The notes below the pieces were generated by a model, which was not told the origin of the DNA, did not search any database, and worked only from the letters and a program-made list of their open reading frames with translations. Shown here piece after piece: positions 6,084-6,260 of a stretch of DNA of 6,260 bases. Each line of letters starts with the position of its first letter. The first letter of the stretch is position 1. The position numbers and the translations under genes were made by a program. Source of the DNA: Bacteroidales bacterium UBA2939 (GTDB lineage: Bacteria > Bacteroidota > Bacteroidia > Bacteroidales > P3); the NCBI GenBank assembly GCA_002349055.1, contig DECD01000003.1, positions 1 through 6,260 of the forward strand. The letters are read 5' to 3'.

Positions 6084-6260
6084 TTAATATATTATCACCA
6101 GTTCGTCGGCAAAGAGCCACGCCTGCTCACCCGCGCTGATGTGCCAGTCGGGCAGCTTGCCATAGTTCTCGGCCGTGATTTTGAAGTATTTGGCGCGGAC
6201 ACTCTTCTTCACCGCGAAGAGATGCGTGGTGCTCTCCTCCTGCCGTTGCTGCGCACTCTT
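6084..6260 (-). CDS. C-terminal end of a probable beta-hexosaminidase (GH20-type), partial
   Basis: An open minus frame enters at 6260 and stops at TAA (6086-6084), giving 58 residues of an incomplete protein. The last part, from ARYF-like RAKYFKITAENYG through KLPDWHISAGEQAWLFADEL, resembles the end of the discoidin-like (F5/8 type C) domain that closes many Bacteroidales family 20 beta-N-acetylhexosaminidases. Those enzymes are exported and remove terminal GlcNAc or GalNAc from glycans. The catalytic domain is outside the window, so the family is inferred from this tail alone; another glycoside hydrolase with the same accessory domain is possible. The small lipoprotein gene follows after 15 nt. 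No terminator separates them. Confidence 0.7.
   Translation of the reverse strand, partial: KSAQQRQEESTTHLFAVKKSVRAKYFKITAENYGKLPDWHISAGEQAWLFADELVIIY

Overview
The window looks like Bacteroidales chromosome, with Prevotellaceae or Muribaculaceae as reasonable guesses. The reasons are a textbook Bacteroidetes promoter (TTTG, 19 bp, TAtcTTTG) on the minus strand, starts without clear Shine-Dalgarno sequences, AT-rich intergenic DNA beside GC-richer genes, lipoproteins with acidic residues just after the lipid-modified cysteine, and the protein families present. The genus cannot be fixed from sequence alone.

Layout. Positions 1-56 may hold the first codons of a leftward gene that runs off the window; its promoter is at 118-148. 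Positions 57-593 are a long divergent intergenic region. It carries that promoter, a run of A/T-tracts behind it, an unusual inverted array of 11-bp repeats (370-506) with a perfect 46-bp palindrome at its centre (410-455), and a possible promoter (TTGACA, 18 bp, TATAAT at 535-564) for the rightward genes. Positions 594-4970 encode a 1458-residue TamB-family protein. Its stop overlaps by 4 bp the start of a lipoprotein of the phosphodiester glycosidase (NAGPA/DUF2233) family at 4967-5827. Converging on this pair from the right is a minus-strand pair: the C-terminal end of a probable secreted beta-hexosaminidase-type glycoside hydrolase (6260 to 6084), then a 76-residue cysteine-rich lipoprotein (6068-5838).

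How it fits together. All four well-supported products belong to the cell envelope. TamB is expected to bridge inner and outer membranes, and the glycosidase, the small lipoprotein and the hydrolase should be exported. The tamB-glycosidase overlap suggests translational coupling; a shared pathway is inference. No mobile element, CRISPR array, tRNA or rRNA was recognised. The genes are familiar families; the part least explained by known features is the 11-bp inverted repeat array upstream of tamB.
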